DNA of 64,000 bases from assembly GCA_019638395.1 (NCBI GenBank), contig JAHBTX010000003.1, positions 894,022-958,021 of the forward strand, read 5' to 3'. The translations under genes and the position numbers were made by a program. Position 1 is the stretch's first letter. Each line of letters starts with the position of its first letter. Shown piece after piece: positions 33,922 to 43,600 of this stretch. Below the pieces are notes generated by a model. That model was not told the origin of the DNA. It saw nothing but the letters and a program-made list of their open reading frames with translations, and did not search any database. This DNA is from Cyclobacteriaceae bacterium (GTDB lineage Bacteria > Bacteroidota > Bacteroidia > Cytophagales > Cyclobacteriaceae).

Positions 33922-35559
33922 TTACGCTTTCCGTTCAATCTCCTTCAAGTTCTCCATTTTCTTATTGCGCAAAAAGCCGTTGATGTCTTCAAAGTGTTCG
34001 CGTACCCGTTTGTTACCGAATTCAAATACTTTTTGAGCCAGGCCATCCAAGAAATCACGATCGTGCGAAACGAGTATTAAGGTGCCATCAAATGCGAGCA
34101 AGGCATCTTTCAGAATGTCTTTTGTTTTTATGTCGAGGTGGTTGGTAGGTTCATCCAGAATTAACAGGTTAACCGGTTGCAATAATAACTTCAGCATGGC
34201 GAGGCGGGTTTTCTCACCACCCGAAAGTACTTTCACTTTCTTGTCGATATTTTCGCCACTAAACATAAATGCACCGAGCATATCTTTAATCTTGGTGCGG
34301 ATGTCGCCAAATGCTACCTGATCGATGGTTTCAAATACTGTAAGTTCACCATCCAAGAGAGACGCCTGATTCTGTGCAAAGTATCCGATCATACTATTAT
34401 GCCCCACCTGCAGTTTTCCTTCGTAGTCAATTTCACCCATAATAGCTTTTATCATGGTTGATTTACCTTCACCATTCTTACCTACAAAGGCAACTTTTTC
34501 ACCACGGGCAATGGTAAGCGATGCATCTTTAAACACGAGATGATCGCCATAGGCCTTGGTTAGCCCATCTACAATTACAGGATAGTTACCCGAGCGTGGG
34601 GCTGGTGGAAACTTCAAGTTAAGGGCTGAGGTATCCATTTCATCCACCTGCACAATCTCAATCTTCTCCAGCATTTTTACACGCGATTGCACTTGCAATG
34701 TTTTGGAATACGTGCCCTTAAAGCGTTCTATAAAAGCGGTGATATCGGCAATTTCTTTCTGCTGATCTTCAAAATGTTTTTGTTGCTGCTCGCGCCTTTC
34801 CTTGCGCAGTTGCAGGTAATGCGAGTAGTTGGTTTTATAATCGTAAATGCGGCCCATGGTTACTTCAATGGTACGATTGGTTAGATTATCCACAAATGTT
34901 TTATCGTGGCTGATCACAATTACTGCCTTTGCACCTGTCTTTAAAAATTCTTCCAGCCATTGTACCGATTCAATGTCCAGGTGATTGGTTGGTTCATCCA
35001 ATAAAATCAAATCCGGTTTTTGCAACAAAATCTTGGCTAACTCAATGCGCATGCGCCAGCCACCGCTGTATTCTTTAGTAGGTCTTGTGAAGTCGCTACG
35101 CTCAAAGCCGAGGCCCATCAGGGTTTTTTCAATCTCAGCATCGTAGTTGATTTCCTCAATCGAATAAAACTTCTCACTCAACTCCGACACTTCTTCAATA
35201 ATTTTCGCGTATTCATCCGATTCATAATCGGTTCGGGTTTCCAGTTGATGATTCAATTCATCAATCCGTTTTTTCATACCGTGAATTTTCGAAAATGCCT
35301 TGCTGGTTTCTTCAAACACGGTGCAATCATCTTCGGTAAGCAAGTGCTGAGGCAGGTAGGCGATAATGGCATCTTTGGGTGCCGATACCTTACCGCGGGT
35401 AGGTTTGTTTTTTCCGGCAATTATTTTTAACAGCGTGGATTTGCCCGCCCCGTTTTTACCCATAAGGGCAATGCGATCGTTTTCGTTAATGTTAAAGGTG
35501 ATGTCGCTAAAAAGAGCCGAACCATTAAACTCTACCGTTACTGCGTCAACCGAGATCAT
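33922..35559 (-). CDS. ABC-F ATPase
   Basis: 545 aa with two ABC domains and no membrane helices. Walker A GKNGAGKST and GKNGEGKST; signatures YSGGWRMRIELAK and LSGGEKTRLAMLK; Walker B LILLDEPTNHLD twice. A long charged linker between the domains (RKERREQQQKHFEDQQKEIA) is the P-site tRNA-interaction motif region. Start chosen at MISVDAVTVEFNG; an upstream in-frame start adds 17 residues atypical of the family. Distinct subgroup from the Uup-like gene at 18448; resembles YbiT-type. Confidence 0.88.
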   Translation of the reverse strand: MISVDAVTVEFNGSALFSDITFNINENDRIALMGKNGAGKSTLLKIIAGKNKPTRGKVSAPKDAIIAYLPQHLLTEDDCTVFEETSKAFSKIHGMKKRIDELNHQLETRTDYESDEYAKIIEEVSELSEKFYSIEEINYDAEIEKTLMGLGFERSDFTRPTKEYSGGWRMRIELAKILLQKPDLILLDEPTNHLDIESVQWLEEFLKTGAKAVIVISHDKTFVDNLTNRTIEVTMGRIYDYKTNYSHYLQLRKERREQQQKHFEDQQKEIADITAFIERFKGTYSKTLQVQSRVKMLEKIEIVQVDEMDTSALNLKFPPAPRSGNYPVIVDGLTKAYGDHLVFKDASLTIARGEKVAFVGKNGEGKSTMIKAIMGEIDYEGKLQVGHNSMIGYFAQNQASLLDGELTVFETIDQVAFGDIRTKIKDMLGAFMFSGENIDKKVKVLSGGEKTRLAMLKLLLQPVNLLILDEPTNHLDIKTKDILKDALLAFDGTLILVSHDRDFLDGLAQKVFEFGNKRVREHFEDINGFLRNKKMENLKEIERKA

Positions 35560-35642
35560 AAAGTCGTTAAAATAAGGCCGCAAAGATATTAGATTCTGGG
35601 GTGAGCTCAATACTTACTTTGAATTCATTTTATACTTTAGAT

Positions 35643-35752
35643 GTAGGCAGTAAGCAGATTACAGTAGGCAGGTTGATAAGTTAGCGTTATTTTTAAGCTT
35701 GCAATATATAAGTGCCATATGCCTGCCAACTGCTTACTGCCAACTGCCTACT
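35643..35752. repeat. Large intergenic inverted repeat
   Basis: GTAGGCAGTAAGCAG (35643-35657) is the complement of CTGCTTACTGCC...TAC at 35730-35751, where a seven-base duplication AACTGCC interrupts the right arm. An inner GTAGGCAGGTTG / CAACTGCCTAC pairing is an alternative. It lies between divergent promoters. Confidence 0.55.
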
Positions 35753-35773
35753 TATTAACAATAAACTAAGCCA

Positions 35774-36454
35774 ATGCAACCCATTCTTGATTTTCTAAAA
35801 CTCAGCATCGAAGACCAGTTCTTTTCAAAGTCGGAACGTAAAACGTTGCGCGAGATTGTAGAAGAAGCAAAACCTACCGACAATCAGTTAGCATTTTTAC
35901 GAAGCCAGGTTTTTGAATTGGCCAATCAGAAAGCTACGCCCGAAAACTATCGCTTTATTGTAGAATGGATTCGCGATGCTACCAGCGCGTTGATGAATAC
36001 CACACCCAACACACCCGGTTCTGATGCCTATTTTAGTCCGGGTGAAACGTGCCGCAACATCATCATGCAACAGATTCGACAAGCCACACACCATATTCAG
36101 ATTTGCGTGTTTACCATCAGCGATGATATAATTACCCATGCCGTTATCGACTCGCACAAGCGCAAGGTTCCGGTAAAAATTATTACCGATAACGATAAGA
36201 TGCTGGACGAAGGTTCTGATATTGATCAGTTAGCCAGTGCCGGTATTCCCATTCGCATCGATCGCACGGCCAACCACATGCATCACAAGTTTATGATTAC
36301 CGATAACAAAGCGTTGATTACCGGTAGCTATAACTGGACGTGAAGTGCCGCAAAGTTCAATCACGAAAATATTTTGCTTACGCGCGATGGCAGTGTGATT
36401 AAATCCTTTGCCAAAGAATTTGATCAACTGTGGAATACCTTGGCGGAATATTAA
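35774..36454 (+). pseudogene. PLD-like nuclease with an in-frame TGA
   Basis: Encodes a phospholipase-D-superfamily protein. A helical N-terminus (~90 aa) precedes an HKD half-domain whose catalytic HxKx4D is intact in MHHKFMITDN, followed by ALITGSYNWT. A TGA at 36341-36343 interrupts here. The same frame then continues cleanly for 36 codons (SAAKFNHENILLTRDGSVIK ... FDQLWNTLAEY) to TAA. The family motif is GSYNWTRSAAKFNHEN, so TGA replaces an Arg codon (CGA to TGA is one change). The truncated product would keep the catalytic residues but lose the last strands. Confidence 0.8.
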
Positions 36455-36595
36455 AATAGCCAGTACTCCTTTGTCAAGTTTAATAAGTAGTCTGAAGAAT
36501 GATTCTTAACAATTTAGATAAGTTTCCATTTTGAAACTCAAGTGCGCTGGCCCGACAAAAAGGCGGGGGTGCAATGGTAGGTGGGGGGAAGCATC

Positions 36596-36648
36596 TTTTT
36601 GTCTTGACTTTTTTTGGGTACTTTTTTGTGTCAAGACAAAAAAGTACC
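36596..36648. repeat. Overlapping alternative hairpins, TTTTGTCTTGAC type
   Basis: Arm TTTTTGTCTTGAC (36596-36608) pairs with GTCAAGACAAAAA (36630-36642). Alternatively GGTACTTTTTTGT (36617-36629) pairs with ACAAAAAAGTACC (36636-36648). The two 13-bp stems exclude each other. This motif resembles an intergenic repeat that is common in Bacteroidota genomes. Confidence 0.6.
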
Positions 36649-36749
36649 AATTAGAATTTAGAGGGAGAAAGAATTATCAAATAGAATAATTTAACTTCTA
36701 TCACCTGATATAAGCATCTTATCGAAGCGCATTAGTTAAAATAAAATGC

Positions 36750-37700
36750 ATGAAAGAAAAAATTCTACTCAAAGTTAATCACCTCACCAAGACCACTGAG
36801 TTTGGCAAAGTACTCAGCAAGGTTAGGTTTGAGATAAAACAAAACGAGCACGTGGTAATTGCCGGTGAAACCGGTTCGGGAAAAAGTACGCTACTAAGAA
36901 TAATTGCCGGTCTCGAACAACCTGATAGTGGAACAGTAACGCTGAACAATGAGCTTGTGCGCGGCCCGGCTGATAACCTCGTGCCAGGTCATCCGGAAAT
37001 TGCTTACCTATCGCAGCATTTTGAGTTGCCAAAATTTTTGCGGGTGGAGCAAGTATTGGTGTATGCGAGTAATGTAACCGATGCGTACCGGCAACGGATT
37101 ATTTCTATTTGTAAAATCAAACATCTGCTTTCTCGGAAAACGGATCAGCTTTCAGGTGGGGAGAAGCAACGCATAGCTATTGCAAGGTTGTTGTTAACAC
37201 ATCCAAAGGTGCTGTTATTGGATGAACCGTATTCGCACTTAGACACCGGCTTGAAGGCCATCTTAAAAGAAGTAGTGAATCAAATCAGCACGAAACTGGG
37301 TGTTACGTGTATCCTGGTTTCACACCATCCAGAAGATACGTTACCGTGGGCACATCGGATACTGGTAATGAAGAAGGGCGTCATCGTGCAGCAAGGCAAG
37401 CCCGAGGAAGTGTACCACCAACCTAAAAATGAATACGTAGCGCGGTTGTTTGGTGAATACAATTTTATGGATGCCAGCCTTGCACGGTTGTTAGGCAAAT
37501 CAAACCTGAAAGGAAAATTTCTAAGACCCGAACAACTTCGGCTCATCAATAAGAAAACCGGCAAGTGGGTTATAAGGGAAGTAGCGTATTATGGAAGTTA
37601 TTATCTGATTAGGGTTGGGTATAAAGAAAAATTGATAGTAGTATTTTCATTACGCAAATGGGTTGTGGGAGAAATGGTGGAGTTGAATTTGAGTAAGTGA
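36750..37700 (+). CDS. ABC transporter ATP-binding protein with C-terminal accessory domain
   Basis: 316 aa. ABC domain with Walker A GETGSGKST, signature LSGGEKQRIAIARLLL, Walker B VLLLDEPYSHLD and switch His in LVSHHPEDTLPWA. The last ~90 residues (FLRPEQLRLINKKTGKWVIR) resemble the regulatory/TOBE-like domain of MalK/FbpC-type importers, but no permease or binding protein is adjacent. The partner must be elsewhere. Confidence 0.82.
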   Translation: MKEKILLKVNHLTKTTEFGKVLSKVRFEIKQNEHVVIAGETGSGKSTLLRIIAGLEQPDSGTVTLNNELVRGPADNLVPGHPEIAYLSQHFELPKFLRVEQVLVYASNVTDAYRQRIISICKIKHLLSRKTDQLSGGEKQRIAIARLLLTHPKVLLLDEPYSHLDTGLKAILKEVVNQISTKLGVTCILVSHHPEDTLPWAHRILVMKKGVIVQQGKPEEVYHQPKNEYVARLFGEYNFMDASLARLLGKSNLKGKFLRPEQLRLINKKTGKWVIREVAYYGSYYLIRVGYKEKLIVVFSLRKWVVGEMVELNLSK

Positions 37701-37900
37701 TATAAAATTCTTTCTACTTAGTTGCTGTAAGGTCTGTGCCCTGGCAGACTTACAAAACCGTCAGGTTGAAAAACCTGACGGCAGTAATAGAATTGAATTT
37801 GAGTAAATGATTAAAAGCCTTTCATCCGCTTTTAAGACGCTGTCAGGTCTTCCGAACTGACGGGCTCAAAAAAACCTCAGGTTGAAAACCTGACGGCAGT
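37683..37900. repeat. Duplicated ~110-base unit ending in a CRISPR-unrelated hairpin
   Basis: The 3' end of the ABC gene (TTGAATTTGAGTAAGTGAT at 37684) is repeated at 37794 with few changes. Each copy is followed by a GCTGT(A/C)AGGTCT segment and a hairpin. Hairpin 1 (37758-37781) has perfect 10-bp arms CCGTCAGGTT/AACCTGACGG with a GAAA loop. Hairpin 2 (37876-37896) has CAGGTT/AACCTG with the same right arm. A third, weaker copy sits at 38359-38383 on the other side of the EthD gene. Confidence 0.6.
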
Positions 37901-37907
37901 TACATAT

Positions 37908-38312
37908 TCACCTTACCACCTCACTAATAATAATTACCGGTGAAGCGTTGGTATAATTTACAAAATCGGCACGGATAGCATCGCGGTTGGGTGCTATAGC
38001 TGCCAGGTAGTCATTCAGGTTTTTAACATAGAAAGTACCAATAGCCATGTAGGGAAGTGGTTGATTCGGAATGCCACTTGCAGTAACTTTTTCGATCGTG
38101 TATTTGACGAGGTTGTTTCCTATAAACTTAGCTACCATGGGCATGTGTGTTTTTTCATAGTAGTCCATATTAAAAGTATTACCTTCTGCATACGGATACA
38201 TAATAGAAACTTTGATCAAACCCTTTTCAACAACAGCCACTTGTTTGTCCTGGCTGAATGCAATGAAACTTACGGTGAGCAATAAACAGGATAAGATGAG
38301 TCTTGATTTCAT
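37908..38312 (-). CDS. Exported EthD-like protein
   Basis: 134 aa with a signal peptide (MKSRLILSCLLLTVSFIAFS, then QDK). The mature part is an EthD-type dimeric alpha/beta-barrel domain: IKVSIMYPYAEGNTFNMDYY, KTHMPMVAKFIGNNLVKYTI, AIGTFYVKNLNDYL. EthD proteins are small ferredoxin-like-fold proteins found with oxidative degradation genes; export is less usual. No neighbour hints at a pathway. Confidence 0.8.
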   Translation of the reverse strand: MKSRLILSCLLLTVSFIAFSQDKQVAVVEKGLIKVSIMYPYAEGNTFNMDYYEKTHMPMVAKFIGNNLVKYTIEKVTASGIPNQPLPYMAIGTFYVKNLNDYLAAIAPNRDAIRADFVNYTNASPVIIISEVVR

Positions 38313-38358
38313 GATCGTGTGTTTTTGTTTAAAGTAAAAGTTTTTAAGGTTTCAAAAA

Positions 38359-38383
38359 CCGTCAGGTTGTTTAAGCCTGATGG
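38359..38383. repeat. Third copy of the CCGTCAGG hairpin
   Basis: CCGTCAGG (38359-38366) pairs with CCTGATGG (38376-38383) with one G-T wobble. Same arm sequence as the two hairpins at 37758 and 37876. It lies upstream of the EthD-like gene. Confidence 0.5.
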
Positions 38384-38417
38384 CAATAACGAGTCTTAAT
38401 AGTTAATCGGTGAGTCT

Positions 38418-40472
38418 CTATTTTTTCAATACCAAATGCTGAATAAAAAACTCCATCATCCGGTCGCGGTTCATGGCCACGTGTCCGCCATCAGGCGCAA
38501 TCTGAACTTCAAAACTCTTACCTGCCTTTTGCAAAGCATCAATTAATTGTAAGGAGTTGGATGGATGCACGTTGTTATCGGCCGTGCCGAAAAAAATCAT
38601 CAACTCACCTTTCAGATTTTTAGCCATTGGCATTAAGCTGGAAGCATCGTATCCTTTTTTATTATTCTCAAGCGTATTCATAAAACGTTCGGTATAAACA
38701 TTATCATAATTGCGCCAATCCGTTACGGCCGAGTTGGCAACTGCTGCATGAAATACATCAGGGTAACGCAACAATAATGTTGCGGCAGTGGTGCCTCCAT
38801 ACGAAGTACCATAAACCCCTACACGATTTTTATCAAAATACGGACGATCGTACAGTGCCTTTACTCCTGCAGCAAAATCATCCATTTCTACAAAGCCCAG
38901 GTTACCATAAAGCTGATCCAATAACTTTTTGCCTTTACCACCCGCGTTGCGACCGTCAATGTTTAGTACCAGGAAACCAAACTCTGCTAAAGCATCGGGG
39001 TAGGTAAAGTTTTCACGGAAAGCATTGGTGGCAGGGCCGCCATAGTTGCTGAGGATAACCGGATATTTTTTGGCAGGATCGAAGTTGGAGGGAAAATGAA
39101 TTACACCATGCAAGGGCGTAACACCATCAGCAGAAGTAAATGTAAATACTTCTACTTTCTTCAAACCCAATTGTTCAAACTTGCTCATATCGCTCTTGGC
39201 TACCTCGGCCACCACTTTGCCTTTTGCATCAACCAAATAGGTAGTTGGTGGCGTGCTGTGTGTCTCGGCCACGTCCACAAAAAATTTATTATTGGGCGAA
39301 AGCGTAATGGTATGATTAAATGCCGGGTTGGTTAAGCGTACATCTTTTGTGCCGTCCAGCTTTACACGATGCAGTTGCAGCTTCATGTGGTTATCGCCAC
39401 TGCGGGCCATGTAGTACAACTCGCCAAGCTTTTCATCTACTTTCACAATACGCGAAACTTCAAACGGATGTTTGGTGATGGTGCTGATCAAGTTGCCACT
39501 CCAATCGTACAAATAATAGTTATTAAAGCCACTTCGTTCAGAAGCCCAGATAAAACGCTTACCATCTTTCAATACATAAATTTCGGGTGTGTTTTTGGTA
39601 AAGCTGGCTAACCATTCTTCACGTACCACCGTGCGACTTTTTCCCGTTACCGGATCAGCAGCCCGGTATTCCATAATATCTTGTTTGCGATTGGTGCTAT
39701 GGTATAATAGTTCCTTGCCATCCGGTGTCCAATCCATACCATAGATGTAAGTACCTAAATCGCCATCGTTGTAAGGTTTTCCATCACGTAAGTCTAACGT
39801 TGTAGTTTTTTTGGTTTCCACGTCATACACCATCAAATCTACCGGTAGGTTAAGGGCACCTACTTTCGGGTAAGCCTCAATCTCCAACGAATCCTGTAGC
39901 TTAAGTTGGTTCAGTAGCACATAAAATTTACGGGCATTTTTTTCATCGAACTTATAGAAAGCAACTTTCTTACTGTCTGGCGACCACCACATGGCGGTGT
40001 TTTGTCCCAGTTCTTCGCCATATACCCACGTAGCAATTCCATATTTAATTTGATTCTGTTCGTTACCATCGGTAGTAATAGCAACCGGATTAGAACCGTT
40101 AATTTCACTCAAATACATATTCCGATCTTTGGTATAGGCTTTCCATTTGCCATCGGGCGAGTTGGCGAAATCATACTGCCGGCCACGAACCGGGCGTGGT
40201 GGCATTCGTCTTTCTGTTGCCGGAGCATCTCCAACTTCTTTTACAGTTTTGGTTTTTACTGCATAGCGATAAAGTTTTTTGTCTTCCACGTAATCAAACG
40301 TTGCGCCATCTTCACTCCAGGTAACGGAAAGATTTCCGGGCTTTACAGATGAACGGATCTGCGGGGCCATCTTACTATATTGGTCATAGCCCGGCATGCG
40401 TTTCAGTTTGTCCTGGGCTAAAGAAACGAATGGAAGAATGGCCAATAGGCAGAGTTTGGTGAGCTTATTCAT
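38418..40472 (-). CDS. S9-family peptidase, dipeptidyl-peptidase IV-type
   Basis: 684 aa with a signal peptide (MNKLTKLCLLAILPFVSLAQ). An N-terminal beta-propeller (DPP-IV N-terminal) is followed by an alpha/beta-hydrolase domain. The nucleophile is Ser in VYGTSYGGTTAA, Asp in FFGTADNNVHP, His in PDGGHVAMNRD. The double-Glu-like YGEELGQNTAMWWSPD resembles the N-terminal substrate-amine clamp. It cleaves Xaa-Pro dipeptides in the periplasm. Monocistronic. Confidence 0.92.
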   Translation of the reverse strand: MNKLTKLCLLAILPFVSLAQDKLKRMPGYDQYSKMAPQIRSSVKPGNLSVTWSEDGATFDYVEDKKLYRYAVKTKTVKEVGDAPATERRMPPRPVRGRQYDFANSPDGKWKAYTKDRNMYLSEINGSNPVAITTDGNEQNQIKYGIATWVYGEELGQNTAMWWSPDSKKVAFYKFDEKNARKFYVLLNQLKLQDSLEIEAYPKVGALNLPVDLMVYDVETKKTTTLDLRDGKPYNDGDLGTYIYGMDWTPDGKELLYHSTNRKQDIMEYRAADPVTGKSRTVVREEWLASFTKNTPEIYVLKDGKRFIWASERSGFNNYYLYDWSGNLISTITKHPFEVSRIVKVDEKLGELYYMARSGDNHMKLQLHRVKLDGTKDVRLTNPAFNHTITLSPNNKFFVDVAETHSTPPTTYLVDAKGKVVAEVAKSDMSKFEQLGLKKVEVFTFTSADGVTPLHGVIHFPSNFDPAKKYPVILSNYGGPATNAFRENFTYPDALAEFGFLVLNIDGRNAGGKGKKLLDQLYGNLGFVEMDDFAAGVKALYDRPYFDKNRVGVYGTSYGGTTAATLLLRYPDVFHAAVANSAVTDWRNYDNVYTERFMNTLENNKKGYDASSLMPMAKNLKGELMIFFGTADNNVHPSNSLQLIDALQKAGKSFEVQIAPDGGHVAMNRDRMMEFFIQHLVLKK

Positions 40473-40546
40473 GCGAGAAATGTTTTATAATTCAAAATTA
40501 GCAGAATGACAAAATACACATTTACATTACTACACGAATGGTCAGT

Positions 40547-40652
40547 CCCTCACCCAATAAAACTTTTCAGTTCAGTTAATTTCTACAGCCCTCTCCCGCG
40601 GGCGAGGGCCAGACAACTCTTAGTTCACGCACAAGTTACAATTGGGTGAGGG
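40547..40652. repeat. REP-like nested inverted repeat
   Basis: Outer arms CCCTCACCCAAT (40547-40558) and ATTGGGTGAGGG (40641-40652) are perfect complements. Between them, a 22-base palindrome (40588-40609) has arms GCCCTCTCCCG and CGGGCGAGGGC with one mismatch. CCCTCACCC/CCCTCTCCC cores like these are dispersed in many bacterial genomes. Confidence 0.6.
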
Positions 40653-40690
40653 TCAAATACTTCTTATCTTTCGAAACTAATTTAAAAGCA

Positions 40691-43600
40691 ATGCGCCCTA
40701 AAGTATCTATTCTGCTACTCCTTATTTCGATCGTTTTCAGTTGCGAAAAACCACCGGCTGATCTTCGAACAAAACAATTGACACCATCCAAAGCTGCTGC
40801 ACTTTCGCAAGCCATTCAAAAAACGGTAGCACCCCAAATCGATTCGGGTTTGGTGCTTACCCTCTGGGGTAGTGATTCATTGGTGGCCGATCCGGTATCC
40901 ATAGACATTGACGACCAGGGAAGAATCTATTACACCCGCACCAATCGCCAGAAGGATTCTGAGTTTGATATCCGCGGCCATCAGGATTGGGAGATCGGTT
41001 CTATTTCATTACAAACAATCGAAGACAAACGCGCTTTCTTAAAGAAAGTATTGGCACCTGAACTTAGTTCCAAAAACGAATGGCTGCCCGACTTAAATAA
41101 AGATGGCTCGCACGACTGGCGCGATCTAACCATTCAAAAAGAACACATCTATCGCATTGAAGACACCGATGGCGATGGCTTTGCCGATAAATCACAATTG
41201 GTTGTGGAAGACTTCAACGATGAAACCACCGATGCAGCGGGTGGGGTTTTAAAACATGGTGATGATCTGTTCGTAGCCATTGGCCCCGATCTGTGGCGCA
41301 TTAATGAAAACAAGTGGGGACTTGCTGAAAAGAAAAAGTCACTCTCACATGGCTATGGCATCCACATCGGTTTTGGTGGTCATGGTATGTCGGGCATAGA
41401 AGTTGGCCCGGATGGTCGTATCTATTGGCAGATTGGTGATATTGGTTTTAATGGTACCGGCCCTAATGGCGAAAAGTACGAGCATCCCAACAGCGGTGTG
41501 ATTGTACGATCAGAACCCGATGGCAGCAACTTTGAAGTATTTGCGTACGGTAATCGCAATACACACGAATTTGTATTTGATGAATACGGCAACCTGATCA
41601 GCGAAGATAACGATGGCGATCATCCCGGAGAAAGTGAGCGACTGGTGTATGTTGTAGATGGTGCCGACATTGGTTGGCGTACTAACTGGCAGTTTGGTAA
41701 ATATCGCGATCCGGATAACAACACCTACAAAGTATGGATGGACGAAAAGATGTACATCCCGCGTCATGAAGGTCAGCCGGCATACATTCTACCCACTATC
41801 AAAAATTTTGTGAACGGCCCCACGGGCATGTTGTACAACCCCGGCACAGCTTTGGGCGAACGATTCAAGAACACATTTTTTATTGTGGAGTTTGTGGGCA
41901 ACCCCACAAAGTCGGGTATTCATTCCTTTAAGCTCAAACCAAAAGGTGCTTCGTTCGAGTTTGTAGAATCGAAAATGATCTTGAGCGGTGTACTGGCAAC
42001 CGGTATTGATTTCGGTCCCGATGGTGCCATGTACATGGGCGATTGGATTGAAGGTTGGGGTACAAAAGATTACGGTCGCATCTGGAAATTGGATGTAAAC
42101 AATCCCGATAGAGTACTACGTGCCGAAACTGAAAAACAGATTCGTGCTGATTTTAAAAAGTATAAAACCGATGCATTGGGCGAATTGTTGAAACATGCCG
42201 ATATGCGGGTGCGACAAAAAGCGCAATTTGAATTGGCAGCGCGCAAGCAAACAGAAGAATTTAAAAACTACTTGAGTCAAAAAGAAAACAAATTGGCACG
42301 GGTTCATGCCGTGTGGGGTTTGAGTCAGATTGCAAGGAAAGATTTTGCTGTTGCTGATAATTTGGTTCCTTACCTGAAAGATGAAGATGCTGAAATTCGC
42401 GCGCAAGCTGCCCGTTGGTTAGGCGATGTACGGTATGCTAAAGCTGCTGGCGATTTGATTCCATTATTGAAAGATGAAAATCCGCGCGTAAAATTTTTCG
42501 CAGCCGAAGCATTGGGCCGTGTAGCACATGAACCTGCTTTTGATGCATTGATCGAATTACTTCAAACCAATAACGATTCGGATGAATACATTCGCCATGC
42601 AGCGGCATTGGCGCTTGCGCGGATTGGCAAGGCAGAAAAACTGATGGCGTTGAGTAGTCATCCATCCAAAGCAGTACGCCTTGGAGCTGTATTGGCATTA
42701 AGACGCATTCAACATCCGGGTATTGCAATGTATCTTAACGATGTGGATGAGTTTATTGTAACAGAAACCACCCGCGCCATCAACGATGATAAGTCTATAC
42801 CAGACGCATTACCGGCATTGGCTAACCTTTTAACAACAACTACTTTTTCGAATGAAGCATTGATTCGCAGAAGCATTAATGCCAACCTGCGGGTGGGTTC
42901 CGATGTAGCCTTGCAAAATTTACTAACCTATCTGCAAAAACAGAATGCGCCAATTGCGTTGAGAGCCGAAGCCATAGCCGCTTTAAGTACCTGGGCAAAA
43001 CCTTCGGTATTAGATAGGGTAGATGGTCGCTATCGGGGTGAAATTACGCGCGATCTGGCCACGGTGCAACAGAAGTCAGAAGCCGTATTGATTCAACAGC
43101 TTGCCAATTCGGAAGCAACCATTCGCACCAGTACCGCAAAAGCAATTGGCAAATTAAAACTTGATGCAGCTGCTAAACAGTTGTTAACGCGAATAAAATC
43201 CGACAAGCAACCGGAAGTAAAAACCGAAGCACTTCGGGCATTGGCCAAACTAAACACATCGCTCATGCAAGATGCAATTGCTGTGGCACTGGCCGATAAA
43301 GACAAAAGTGTTCGCGTGACTGGATTAGATCTCTTAGGCAAAATCGACCTCGATAAAAAAGTGATGGCCACTTTGCTTACCGATGTAATCAACACCCGGA
43401 CAACAGAAGAACAACAAGCAGCCATCACTACACTGGGCAGCTTACCCTTAGAGTTTTCTGAAAAGACCTTTGAAAATATCCTTACTAAACTGGAATCAAA
43501 AAAACTTCCTGTCGAATTGCAATTAGAGTTAGCTGAAGCAATTGATAGCACAAAATCACAAATCTTAAAAGACCGGTTTGCAAAAGCCGTTCGTACCCAA

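Noticed and set aside
35774-36454. TGA recoding (selenocysteine or a reassigned stop) for the PLD-like gene
   Set aside because: Many genes here end in TGA (for example ppa and the DUF1015 gene), no SECIS-like structure follows, and the expected residue is Arg. A nonsense change or sequencing error is simpler.
37758-38383. Repeated ~24-base hairpins considered as a CRISPR array
   Set aside because: Only three diverged copies, irregular spacing with a gene between them, and no cas genes. They are palindromic intergenic repeats.
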